NCBI GenBank assembly: GCA_030159075.1
Contig: BROG01000006.1
Span: 1,258,001-1,322,000 of the forward strand
DNA: 64,000 bases
Reading direction: 5' to 3'
Origin: Atrina japonica
Lineage: Eukaryota; Mollusca; Bivalvia; Pterioida; Pinnidae
Shown here: positions 1-10,710 of the stretch, one piece after another
Numbering within the stretch: the first letter of the stretch is position 1
How the letters are laid out: the number at the start of each line of letters is the position of its first letter
The notes under the pieces: model-generated
The model's database searches: none
What the model saw: only the letters and a program-made list of their open reading frames with translations
Told to the model about the DNA's origin: nothing
Program-made: the position numbers and the translations under genes

Positions 1-54
1 GAAATAAAAGTTGAGCTTGAGTATTGAGTAAACTTGGTGACATCGAGCCCCGAT
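1..54. mobile_element. Right end of a palindromic GGGCC-ended MITE
   Basis: GTTGAGCTTGAGTATTGAG and GGTGACATCGAGCCC match the right ends of the elements at 26972-27383, 48066-48477 and 48854-49269. The rest lies outside the window. Confidence 0.65.
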
Positions 55-100
55 ACAACTTTCTTTTCATATTTCATATAAGATAATCATGTATTAAAAT

Positions 101-243
101 AATTGTTGACTTTTGATATCGGTTGACACCTTGATTTATCAACCCCAGGAAAAGTGATATTCACCTTGGTTTTTGTCCATGGTGAATATCACTTCCCTGG
201 GGTTGATAAATCAAGTTGTCAACCTCATCAAAAGTCAATAATT
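101..243. repeat. Near-perfect palindrome, arms about 62 bp
   Basis: The left arm (101-165) carries GTTGACTTTTGAT, TTGATTTATCAACCCCAGG and GTGATATTCACC. Their reverse complements follow in order on the right arm (181-243), with a loop of about 15 bases. Transcribed, it would fold into a long hairpin. It may be a foldback MITE. The right-arm sequence TCATCAAAAGTCAATAA is reused as the unit of the short tandem array that follows. Confidence 0.8.
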
Positions 244-405
244 GTATAATATCATAAGTATCCATTAGTTACATTTGTAAATACAGCAGTTATTTGTCAT
301 CAAAAGTCAATAACTGTACAGCAGTCATTTGTCATCAAAAGTCAATAACTGTACAGCAGTTATTTATCATCAAAAGTTAATTATTGTACAATATCATGAG
401 TATAC
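225..405. repeat. Short tandem array, about 35-45 bp unit
   Basis: Four to five imperfect copies containing TCATCAAAAGTCAATAACTG, spaced by TACAGCAGTTATTTG or TACAATATCATGAGTAT. The first unit overlaps the right arm of the palindrome at 101-243. Confidence 0.7.
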
Positions 406-408
406 ATA

Positions 409-585
409 TGCTCTGCACTTACAGCAATTGAGCAGTGAGAGTTCTTTAACGTGCCATCACCTATTATGACACTGGAGCTCAGTTTTTACTGTCTCATCCG
501 AAGGACAGGAAACCGACTTGCAGCCGGCTGGACTCGAACTCACGAGTTGAGCACACTACTGACTGAGCCAGGCTGGCTCAATTGT
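409..585 (-). mobile_element. tRNA-derived SINE, family B, partial
   Basis: The minus strand has a tRNA-like head with a box A-like TGGCTCAGTCAGTAG and box B-like GAGTTCGAGTCC. The adjoining body (CACTTACAGCAATTGAGCAG, GTCTCATCCGAAGGACAGGA) matches copies at 15.3 and 18.7 kb. The distal GGAGACGTCACC part is missing here. Confidence 0.6.
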
Positions 586-785
586 TTTTGTATTACTAAT
601 GCAGTTTCTATTTTTATTACACTTGTATAACATGTAACACATGTAATTTGAACTGCTAGCTATATACATCAATCTTGTAACTTTTCTAGATACATGTGTA
701 ACATAATACATAACATGTACATTATACATATGTACATTACCTATATCATCAATGTTGTAACTGATTTAGAAACAATTGTGTACAC

Positions 786-960
786 AGTGAAATTAGTATA
801 TAACAACCTCCTTAGGGTAACAACTAAACCAGTCTTTGTAGGAGGGTGGTCTTTATACAGAGGTTGATTTGTACAGAAATGGTACTATTGGGGACAGGAA
901 AAATGGTCTTTGTGACCAGGTGGTCTTTATACACAGGTAGTCACTAGAGTAGGATTTACA
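786..960. mobile_element. Diverged Tc1/mariner-type MITE
   Basis: Shares ATAACAACCTCCTTAGGG, GGTGGTCTTTATACAGAGG, GGTACTATTGGGGACA and GTGACCAGGTGGTC with the better preserved element at 1030-1209. Its termini have decayed. Confidence 0.6.
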
Positions 961-1029
961 TGTACATATATGTCTCACATCATATTTGAAGGACTAATTA
1001 GCTACATACCATCAATGCAAATACTAGTA

Positions 1030-1209
1030 TACAGTGAAACTTGTAAATAACAACCTCCTTGGGAACACAAAAACCCAGTCTTTGTAGGGAGGTGGTCTTT
1101 ATACAGAGGTTGACTTGTGCACATATGGTACTATTGGGAACAAAAAAATCACTCTTTGTGACCAGGTGGTCTTTATACACAGGTGGTCACTAAAGCAGGC
1201 TTTACTGTA
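1030..1209. mobile_element. Tc1/mariner (pogo-like) MITE with TA target
   Basis: Flanked by TA and bounded by CAGTGAAACTTG on the left and CAGGCTTTACTG on the right, which are inverted. The interior has no coding capacity. A TA duplication with CAGTRRAACC-type ends is typical of the Tc1/mariner/pogo group. Other copies are at 20626, 20865, 39954, 48538, 56647 and 56887. Confidence 0.65.
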
Positions 1210-1392
1210 ATCAGATCTGGTTATCTCTCTTAGGAGACCAATGATATACAATAGAAGGAATCATTTTTTAAACCTATTACCCCCCCCCCCCCCCCACTAA
1301 AAGCAATTTTAAAACATCAACCTCTTAAGACCTCCCAGGTAACATAAGCAATTCTTTGATATAATAACTGTTATATACCAACAAAATTAAAT

Positions 1393-1482
1393 TAGCACAT
1401 CAACCCCTGAAAAACAATGGACTCTGCTGTAAATCAATGACTTGGACAAGTCCAAATGTGACGCTAGGGGTGAACGAGTTAA
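1393..1482. mobile_element. TTAA-target mini-MITE
   Basis: About 83 bp with inverted ends around CATCAACCCCTGA and AGGGGTGAACGAG. TTAA is intact only on the right, the left being TTAG. Same family as 51767-51849. Confidence 0.6.
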
Positions 1483-2235
1483 AGACTAAACCTATCCTTC
1501 CGTTATGTTACATTATTTACATGGTATCACTAATAGCAGTATATAATGTACCAACATATCTATATATACAATGTATATAAAACAGATGTATTAAACAAAA
1601 CCACATCTAATCTATTTCATAAAGAGATAAAAAGAATTTGATAAGTATGTATCATTTCCTAAGTCAATGTGGCTTTTCCTTTGACCTCCCTGTATTGTCT
1701 TGAACTGCAGATGTGGGTAGAACAGATACCAGTTAAGATTACTACGACTTAAAGGTCTAGGAACACCTACAGATATCACAGAATATGAACAAACCCCTTT
1801 AAATATGTTGCTATTGATGTAAAAATACTTCTACAAATAGAGGGAAAGAAATGAAATTGACATCTACAGGCTGGCTGTTATTTATGTTTCTATATACATG
1901 ACTACATATATAATTTCTAATGTTTCTATATACATCTATATATAAAACTCATGTTACTAATTCATCTGATCATTGTTTCTACTGTGATATTTTTAGATCA
2001 TTGTCTATTGTGTAATTTCTGTCAGTGAAAGAGCTCACAGAGAAATAAGATCTTCATTAAATTTACATGTATACAGGAAGTTTTCTTGAGAGAATCTAGA
2101 GATGGATATCCACACCAAGACTAAATGATAAACAAGGATTTAATTACTTAGTATAAAGATTTAATTACGTAAATTAATTACGTAGTATAAATCACCTCAA
2201 TCTGCATAATTTTCAATTGAAATTCTCAAATCTTA
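1483..2235. other. No gene seen
   Basis: AT-rich single-copy-looking DNA with no long frames, splice-like patterns or recognised repeats. Confidence 0.5.
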
Positions 2236-2604
2236 ACATATATATCACCTCACTTAAAACATATATCACATCCCATTTAACACATGTATCACCTCACTTA
2301 ACATATATCACCTCACTAAATACACATCACCCTACTTAACATACATGTATCTCATCCCATTTAACACATACTTCACCTCACTTAACATATATCACTTCAC
2401 TTAATGCACATCACCCTACTTAACATACATGTATCTCATCCCATTTAACACATACTTCACCTCGCTTAACATATATCACTTCACTTAATGCACATCACCC
2501 CACTTAACATACATGTATCTCATCTCATTTAACACATATACCATCTCACATAACATATATCACCTCACTTAATACACATCACCCCACTTAACATACATGT
2601 ATCT
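2236..2604. repeat. Tandem array, left part (split by a transposon)
   Basis: Imperfect repeats of TCACCTCACTTAACATATA-type units, with a longer period of about 80-85 bp that includes ACATACATGTATCTCATCCC. The array resumes at 4100 after the inserted element, so the two parts were once continuous. Confidence 0.75.
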
Positions 2605-4099
2605 CAGTACAAACGTGGTGTTTATTCTGTCAAACGCTCTACACCGCGAAAATGATGACAAAATACACCAAAAATCACCGTGATTCTCTTTCTCATTATA
2701 GTGTAAACATACGCAAAATTTCTCTCTAACTATGGCGGCATATTTCTTTGACATCGAGAAACTCCGTGTGACACCGTCAGCTGAAGCGTTTTGGATTAAA
2801 CTTCTCCATGGGGTGCTTAGATTGATTAATTTATTCCCTTCACGATGTAAATGTCACAGAATATCAGAGTCGCTAAACTCTGCCCTTCACTTCTACTAAA
2901 ATTATGACACGAAACAATGAAAATTACAACAACTTCTTTTCTGAGAGCTTTGAAATTGATTTGCTAAATTATCCCATATCGTTGGCTGCATGCCAAACTT
3001 TTACCTTGATAGTAACTGTTGATCAGTCTTCAGATTAACTTTAATCACATTTCATTTCCGACAGAAATTACACAATTATCATGTATTTCATTTGTGTCAC
3101 AGAGGTGTAGTAATACGTAAATCTCTCTCTCTCTCTCTCAATCGAAAATGTTGACAAATAGCTTAATATTTTTTTACTTGAAACATCACTCTAAAACTTT
3201 CAGTGCTCACCAGCATATGTAATAAATTGTTTTAAAAAGTAATACAGTCCGGTATTTCAGACTTACTATTTCAAAAAGAAATGGTGACATTGTAAAATTG
3301 TGGTGATAGTTGATTCACATACATCGAGTATGTGGCTGAATACACGAGTGCAAAAGAAGTATACAAGTTATCTCCCTCAATATCATAAGAGGGATAAAAA
3401 AAATCAGGTATAAAATGATGCATCTTTTTTTAAATAGATTTTTTAGATTTATGTAACCACATCTATAAAGATGCATATATTTTTATTTTCAATAGTCAAT
3501 ATTTTTTTAAGTAAAATGATTTTTAAGACATTCGGAAATGACAAAAAATGGAATTGACATGGATCACCTTATAATTGCGTTAGTGTTATTTAACTGGTCG
3601 TCGACGTGTCTCCGTCTAATCATTTATGATTAAAGAATATTACTTGATACTACGATACAAAAACTGTAAAGTTTTACTATTTATATACATCAAATGCTGA
3701 TGTACTATTGCCAGCAACTTGATCCCAGATGAACCTGCGATATATTACGCTTATTATATCTGTAATTAATTTCAATTTAAGTCTCACTGATCAAATTGCT
3801 CATAAATAAATTATCATTTTTGTCTTTACAAAATAATTTCTTTGTGCGACTTAAATGTAAATACTGGCACTGCCCTTTAAAAAACCCCCCAAAAAGTTAA
3901 CACTGTCTCAGGACATACACGCACGGTTTTTATTGCATATTGAAGTGTCATCATTCATGTTGATAGATAATCCTTTACACTATTTTTCACGGAGTGATAG
4001 TGTTTTTCTGGTGTTGAACACCAAAAATCACCGACCTGTACCGTGTTTCACTCTACACCAAGTAGAGTGTTTGACAGAATAAACACCATGTTTGTACTG
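2605..4099. mobile_element. 1,495-bp non-autonomous DNA transposon
   Basis: Starts CAGTACAAACGTGGTG and ends CACCATGTTTGTACTG. About 38 bp of terminal inverted repeat match at all but two positions. It is flanked on both sides by TATCT (2600-2604 and 4100-4104). The surrounding minisatellite contains the uninterrupted ATGTATCTCATCCC elsewhere, which confirms the insertion point and the 5-bp duplication. No transposase-like frame inside; the interior is AT-rich. The superfamily is uncertain: a 5-bp duplication with CAGTAC ends matches no group I can name with confidence. Confidence 0.8.
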
Positions 4100-4104
4100 T
4101 ATCT

Positions 4105-4570
4105 CATCCCATTTATCATATACATCACCTCATCTCATTTACCAGTAACACATATATAACCTCGGTTTATATATATCCCCTCCCTTAACACATCACCTCA
4201 CTTAACATACATATATATGTAATCTCACATATCATCTCATTTCAAATATATCAACTCTCTTAACATACATTATACTTGTATCTTATTTAAATCTTTATTT
4301 AACACATCATCTCACTTTACATGTACCACTTCACGCATTTGAAATTTCTCAACACATATCACCTCACTTAACATCTCACTTAATTCATATCACCTCTAAT
4401 GAAATATATCACCTCACTTAACACATTTAATGTATCACACCCCTAAGTCTCACTTGATACATGTACATATCACCTCTAATGGAATATATCACCTTACTTT
4501 CAATAATATATCCTCCCACTTTAATAACACATACGACCTTACATTACACATATCACCCCTTTCAAGAAAT
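4105..4570. repeat. Tandem array, right part
   Basis: Continuation of the array at 2236-2604: repeated CACCTCACTTAACA, CATATATCACCTC and CATCTCATTT. It becomes more diverged towards 4570. Confidence 0.7.
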
Positions 4571-5145
4571 ACCTTTTTTTTTTTAAAAATAGCTTATAAG
4601 TGCAGTTTATCAAGTTAACTGTATAAAACTTAACAGACCAAGGTGATACATCCTATAGTAGATAACTTAACTTTGAGGACATTTTACTTCAGTCAAACAG
4701 GACCTAAAAGCTATCTTCACTTAGCATACACTATTAATATTATTCCGTTTACCTTAATTTCACACACCTATTAGTTAGTGATGTGCATCATTCTTATTAC
4801 ATGGGTAAAGCGACAACTTACAATATAACATTTGAACATAGGGAAATTGATTCTACATTGTTAACAGCTGAACATCAAAGTTATCATCAACATCAATAAA
4901 TGGGTATGGACTCGCTGATGTTTTTACGGGAAAATTATGTAAACATGTACCATTGCATACGGAAGATTTACAAATTTACATACAGGTATTACTTGAAGAA
5001 ATACAGGTCATTGTTGAAAATTTTATTTAATCAATAAAGCTTATGGAGATTTAGTTTAAATATGTTGACTTTGTATAGGTTAATAATAAAATATTATTGT
5101 TCCTACTGATACAGACCTTAATTTGGAATTAATATTTTCTCTCTT
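4571..5145. other. No gene seen; possible intron of the copy 1 exon
   Basis: AT-rich sequence immediately downstream (minus strand) of the donor at 5146-5147. No further exon was recognised. Confidence 0.4.
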
Positions 5146-5147
5146 AC

Positions 5148-5324
5148 CTGAGGATTTGGCAAAGAACCTCGTCTTTTGCCACGTTTCTGCAGCATTTTAA
5201 CAAGTGCCATTTCGGCATTTTGTTCATCTAATTCATCATGAAATTCTGATACCTCACGTTCATCAGGGATAGCCTGTAACGATCGCCTCCTCGGACGAGG
5301 GTCTGTCACTTTCAGGAAATTCAT
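5148..5324 (-). CDS. Putative first coding exon, arginine-rich phosphosite peptide (copy 1)
   Basis: Minus-strand frame of 59 codons from an ATG (5322-5324) to a consensus donor: the exon ends CCTCAG and is followed by GTAAGAG, with the GT at 5146-5147. The donor is in phase 0 after Pro-Asn-Pro-Gln. The peptide has an RPRRRSLQ motif near residues 10-17, an acidic middle (about residues 21-38, rich in Glu and Asp), a short helix-like segment (MALVKMLQK, 39-47) and KRRGSLP at residues 50-56. Both basic-basic-x-Ser motifs fit the general PKA/AGC-kinase consensus, but phosphorylation is inferred. The exon closely resembles one at 28323-28484 in motif order, length and splice phase, which is the main reason to believe it is real. 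I do not recognise the family. Downstream exons would lie at lower coordinates and none was found before the left edge. An internal acceptor just before PRPRRRS cannot be excluded, so the start is moderately certain. Confidence 0.6.
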
Positions 5325-8300
5325 TTTGATCCAAATAATATAAATTCACAAATCAGGATATAGATAATAATCCAATACAAGAAATTAATCCAGAAATGTA
5401 ATCCAGAAAGTATTATACAAGAAACAGAATCTGTACGATCTCCGAGTAAGAAGCTATTTTGACAGATGAATTTGTGGCGTGACACTCTTTGCCAACATCG
5501 TAAACACTGAAGCTCCAAAGGTGATCCAACAGGTTTAAATCCTTATAATATGGGAAGAAAGATAATGATAACTGAGTATCCCTATTATTTCAATACATGC
5601 ATAACGATCGACTGAAAAGTACCATTAAACAGACTTAAAGGTGATTATGTACCTGTACAACAAAGATTATTACATATTTTACAATAATATATCCCGACGT
5701 TTTAGTGCTCTCTTATGTAATAAAAATAAAAATAGAAAAAAAAAATCGCTGGATATTAGCAGTCGTCACTCGGAACAAAAATCTGAACTCACGTAACGTA
5801 TGTTTGATATAGAGTAAATAACAATGCTCTTATTCTATATGCTCCAAAGCTTTTTCCAATAATTTATTTTGGATTTAGATTGGACTTAGTATGAATCATG
5901 TGATCTAGGTAAATTTTTTTTGCGGTAGCTCATAAAGCTGTATTTAATACTTATTTGTGGTAATATATTAAATCCCTGTACACTTCAAGTTGAAAAAATA
6001 AATAAAATTGTTTGTTAAGTGTAAACAAATGTCTGAAAAACCTCCTTAAAGACTTAAAAACACTACGCTCGGATCCGAGTCAGTGATTTCACTTCAGAGT
6101 ATGAGCATAAATATAGATGCAGATCACTTCACAGCATCAACATGGTATATTCCATTTGCTTCCAATTAGACTTTATCCCACCAACGAAATTAAACAATAA
6201 AGGTTCCTTTAGGAGACAATGGCTTCTGTTAGTACACACACCCACGAACCTCACTGTTAGAAGTGACATGTACATGTATTGTTCGGAGAAATCATAGAAG
6301 TTGTATGATTATGTGCTTGTTTATCTTTCCTTTGTCAAAGGTCCTTGATGCCACGCAAGTAGAACTATACAAGGGATACTGAGATAAAAACTAGAGATAG
6401 ACTAAAAACATGACATTTGTAAACAATATACAATCCACTTTGGCAGAGCTATATGCTGTATACTTATAGATGTATGAAGGAACTGATATCTGTTTATATA
6501 TCACCATGGAAATAGCAAAGGTACAGTACTACAGAGGCTCTAGGTAACACCTTTACAAATAAAGGTATCTTATAAAACTGATAGATACCTGCTGTATGTC
6601 TTGTATACATATCCCTCCAGCTTGGAGTTTAAATTTAAACATATATCACATTTAGCAACAGGATTGTGCAGTTAATGTTTATTTCATGTGGTATTTCAAT
6701 GCACATTTCACAATTGATACCAGGTGATTTTACATCACTGAGAAAATAATCTAATTCCCATTTTTTTTTTTTTTGCTAATGTAAAAACTTGACAAAAGAG
6801 CAAGGCAACATAGCTTGAGATTTCCTTGTAAATCCTTCCATTTACTTATATATAAACATTTTGTGAATATAAATGCTTTTTACTGTCTGAATATTTCAAC
6901 TTAACCATAAACACTGCAACATTGGTGTTACATTCCGTAGCGTAGGTTATTGTTCACAAAAAATCACTGCAGTAACACTTTGTTGTACCTCTTTATCCTT
7001 CCGTGATAAAAATATGTACATTAATCAGAAAATATTGGTTATGTTGATGAACATATCTGATATTAGAACACGATTCATTTTGTGTAGCTGTGTGGATCCA
7101 ATTAGTGAAATATGTAAAATTTGTAGCTGGAATCTGACAAGAAAAAAAAAAAAAACTTCGGTTCTCTCTCAAGTTACTCCATCAATCTGTTGAACAGACT
7201 TGTTCTTTTGCCGGCGTAATTATTGTTGGTTCATCAAAAATGTTTCGAATCGTACAATGGAGTATGTAAAAGGATATTTTCTGTGCTTGCATATGCTTGC
7301 ACTACATATAGTGTCTATTCAACACGTAAATATATACCCATATATGATTTAGTGCCGTTAGAATGTTTTCATAACAGATTAGCATTTTGATTCACACCAG
7401 CACTTTAGTCATATTACAAAAAAGAATAAATTGACTCGGAAATGCTTTTAAGATTTTACAAAGGACACATTCAGTGTGATAATGAGTATATTCTTGTCTA
7501 CAAGTTTTAGTTATCATACGTATACCAAGGGTTTACAAAATACTCCCAATATGCTAATTTACATTAAAATTCTATTATATTCCGAAATTAGCTAGCTCTC
7601 AACCAGATAAAGACACAACATATTTATATTGATGGAGCACTGGTATGATATAATGCCATTATATTTTATATAGCATTTAAATATATCATCAATAAATATG
7701 CCTGAGCCTATAATTGCACTTAACTGTAATCCTTTTTTGGGTGAAAATGACAAATTTCATTAAATGTGTTCAAATATTATCCTTTGTCAGCAACAAGCCC
7801 CTGATATGCAAGTTCTAAAGTCTTGATCTTTCAATTTTAACTCCATATTCTTACCAGGTGACTTGGTCATTCTTGTGGACTGATTTCTATTGTTGATATC
7901 TTGGATGTAAAGAATAGATTTTAAAACGGTCTTAGAAATGTCTACAAAATGTCAACAGAATGTACAATCCAAAAATATACCATATTTGTTTTGTTACTGT
8001 CATCTAAAACACTGACAAATGGCAGGGGAACTTATTGATATTTGTCATGTTAAAACTGTTTTCATCCAGAGACACACTATGTAAATTTGTCCACGTTAAG
8101 CAACAAACTCTGTATATACAGCAATATACATGTATATTCTCTGAAGAAAAAAATGTGATGTCAGATTTCACCTACATCCAATTTCCTAGGTGATAGCGAT
8201 TGGTAGAATGACACATTGTATTTTAATTGACCTCTTTATGACCTCTACATGAAACACAAACATTTCAATGTCAAATTCCGGCCTTACTGCACATAAAAAA

Positions 8301-8528
8301 TTAAATCATTTTAAATCCTGATATACAACTAGATTCATCCTTTTTGTTTTGAAATAGACAACCAGAAAAAAATAAAATCAACACTGAACAATTCAGAATT
8401 TGACACACAAGAGTACAAACATAATTACAATGACAAAGATAAACACAGAGAATATATTAACAGGTGCTTCATTATATAAATTTTCCACCATAATGCAATT
8501 CATTTACATAAAAAATCCAGGCTCAATC
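5325..8528. other. 3.2 kb without recognised genes or repeats
   Basis: AT-rich with short homopolymers (A at about 5738 and 7141, T at about 6761). A slightly GC-richer patch near 6060-6160 could hold a promoter or untranslated exon of the minus-strand gene, but nothing specific supports that. Confidence 0.4.
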
Positions 8529-8541
8529 GCTCACCCGGCAA

Positions 8542-8812
8542 TTTGGAATTTTGGAATTCTGAATAGTGTTTAGGGCCACACTCAACAATTTTTTCAGTTA
8601 TATGGTGGCGGCCAGTTTTTAATGATGGAGGAGAGAACTTGGACACCATGTACCCAGGAAGAGACCACCAGCCTTGTGCAAGTAAACTTGCAAACTTTCT
8701 CACAAAAATCAGCTTAGTTAGGTTCTAGCAGGATTCAAACCTGAGTGACTAGAGGCTAGAGACTTCATGGTTCAAAGTGCAATGCTCTATACACTTGCCT
8801 ATGGAGGTCCCC
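8542..8812 (-). mobile_element. Full-length tRNA-derived SINE, family A
   Basis: On the minus strand a tRNA-like head begins GGGGACCTCCATAGGC and carries a box B-like CAGGTTTGAATCC. The body follows (GTGAGAAAGTTTGCAAG, GGTCTCTTCCTGGGTACA, CTCTCCTCCATCATTAAAAA), then a 3' end with GTTGAGTGTGGCCC and a short GAATTCC/AAATTCC tail. Flanking direct repeats GCTCACCYGGCAA at 8529-8541 and 8813-8825 (one mismatch) are a 13-bp target duplication, as expected for LINE-mediated insertion. Confidence 0.8.
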
Positions 8813-9044
8813 GCTCACCTGGCAAAACTCTGAAACACTCATGATAAAGTTACATTCATTGAAATTGTAGAACATGTATAACTAATCACTTTTGTTTCTC
8901 TTTAGACCTATTAATAGAAATTTTCCAATGATTATGTCCCCTTGTTCCTCAATACATAGATAATCACTGGAAAATACATTTTTACACGCTGATCTGAGAA
9001 TATTTATCATTTTTTTCATTTATGGATGTATACCTGTCTGGTAG

Positions 9045-9063
9045 ACACACACACACACACACT

Positions 9064-9125
<62 letters not shown>

Positions 9126-9128
9126 TAG

Positions 9129-9168
<40 letters not shown>
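9045..9168. repeat. Compound microsatellite (AC)n (AT)n (TTA)n
   Basis: Runs of AC to about 9082, AT to about 9119, a short spacer, then TTA repeats to about 9168. A long frame of Ile/Tyr/Val/Cys repeats on the minus strand here is an artefact. Confidence 0.95.
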
Positions 9169-9169
<1 letters not shown>

Positions 9170-9180
9170 ACTGATAGAAT

Positions 9181-9740
9181 GAAAATAACAATAAATGTTG
9201 TAGTCTTTTTGTATCATTCATGCAATCATATTGAATAGAGGTTTAACATTTAATGGGGGTATAACAACAAATTATGTTCATGCAATCCTATCTTGGCTCC
9301 AAGCCTGGAAATTTGATATAACAGCATATTTGATATAATGGCAATTTTACTGGATCCCAACCTGACCGTTGTAACAGGAGTTGACTGTATATACATGTAT
9401 ACAGATTAGCCAATCATAGTCCAGCATCACACCGTACACAAATTGACCAAGACAGTTTCAAAATTACACTGAACACGAGCATACTGTCAAGGGTATATTT
9501 CCCAATACAAATATGACAAGAGAAATAAAGACTTTTACATAAATATCTGTTAATCATACACCAGGGGAATTCTCAAAAGTCATTCTACTTGTTGGATAAT
9601 TATTTTACAATTTACTTTTCTGTCTTTTGTCATTTAAATAATACACAAATATGATCAGCCGTGGCACCTCCAGTAATTAAAATGGCTACATACATGTATA
9701 GATAATTATATTGTGTCTAGATATGACACTTTTGAGATTT
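9181..9740. other. No gene seen
   Basis: AT-rich DNA, no recognised feature. Confidence 0.4.
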
Positions 9741-9744
9741 ACTT

Positions 9745-10275
9745 GTGACAATGTCCTTAGTCAGGTTTTTGAGTCTAAGTTTATACTTGTAGCAACATAC
9801 TCAGTAAGGTTCTGAGTCTAGGTTTATACCAATGGCAATGTTCTTAGTCTGTGAACCAAGTTTTATACTTGTGGCAACATACTCAGTAAAGTTCTGAGTC
9901 TAGGTTTATACCAGTGGCAATGTTCTTAGTCTGTGAACCTAGTTTTATACTTGTGGCAACATACTCAGTCTGTCTGTGAGCATATGTTTATATTAGTGGA
10001 AACAAACTCAATCAGGCTGTGAGTTTAGGTTTATACTTGATATAATGTACTCAGTCTGTGAGCCTATGTTTGTATTTGTGACAATGTACTCACTCTCTCT
10101 GTGAGTCTATGTTTATGCTTATGGCAATGTGCTCAATTAGTCTGTGAGTCAAGGTCTGTACCTGTATCAATGTGCTCAGTCAGTCTAGGTCAACACTTTT
10201 AGCAATGTTCTTCGACAGCCTGTGAAGCCAGGTTTATATTTGTGACAATGTGCTCACTCATTCTGTAAGTTAACA
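9745..10275. repeat. Diverged tandem array, about 40-45 bp unit
   Basis: Repeated TGTGAGTCTAGGTTTATAC followed by TTGTGGCAATGTACTCAGTC-like sequence, about twelve imperfect copies. Confidence 0.8.
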
Positions 10276-10307
10276 TCTGAGTAGATCTTTGTTATCTACT
10301 AATGATG

Positions 10308-10330
10308 GAATCATCATCATCATCATCATC

Positions 10331-10386
<56 letters not shown>

Positions 10387-10388
10387 AA
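10308..10388. repeat. (ATC)n then (GA)n microsatellite
   Basis: ATC repeats to about 10332, followed by GA repeats with a few AAA interruptions to 10388. Confidence 0.95.
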
Positions 10389-10710
10389 GACACAAACATG
10401 TTGTAATGTCTATTATATGTGTCCACGCTTTGAGCAAATGGCTGCTTGCATAAACCCAATGTACAATGAAGATCACTTTCACACCATCAGTTTCAATAAC
10501 TATGATCAGATCATTACCAGAAATGTACTCTAGTGCAAACTTCATAACAGGATGTCACTGACGTTATAATGTTACCGTTTCTTTGATTTTTGTGTCACAG
10601 AAACAGTATAAAACAGTGAGCCTCACAAAACTGAGTGCTATTAAGTGCAAATAGATTCATCTTATTTTTGGTTCAAAATTTTCTATTTAAAAATGCTGTA
10701 GAAATGTACT

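Noticed and set aside
2569..2754. 61-codon minus-strand frame
   Set aside because: It crosses the left end of the transposon at 2605 into the flanking minisatellite, so it is not a conserved gene.
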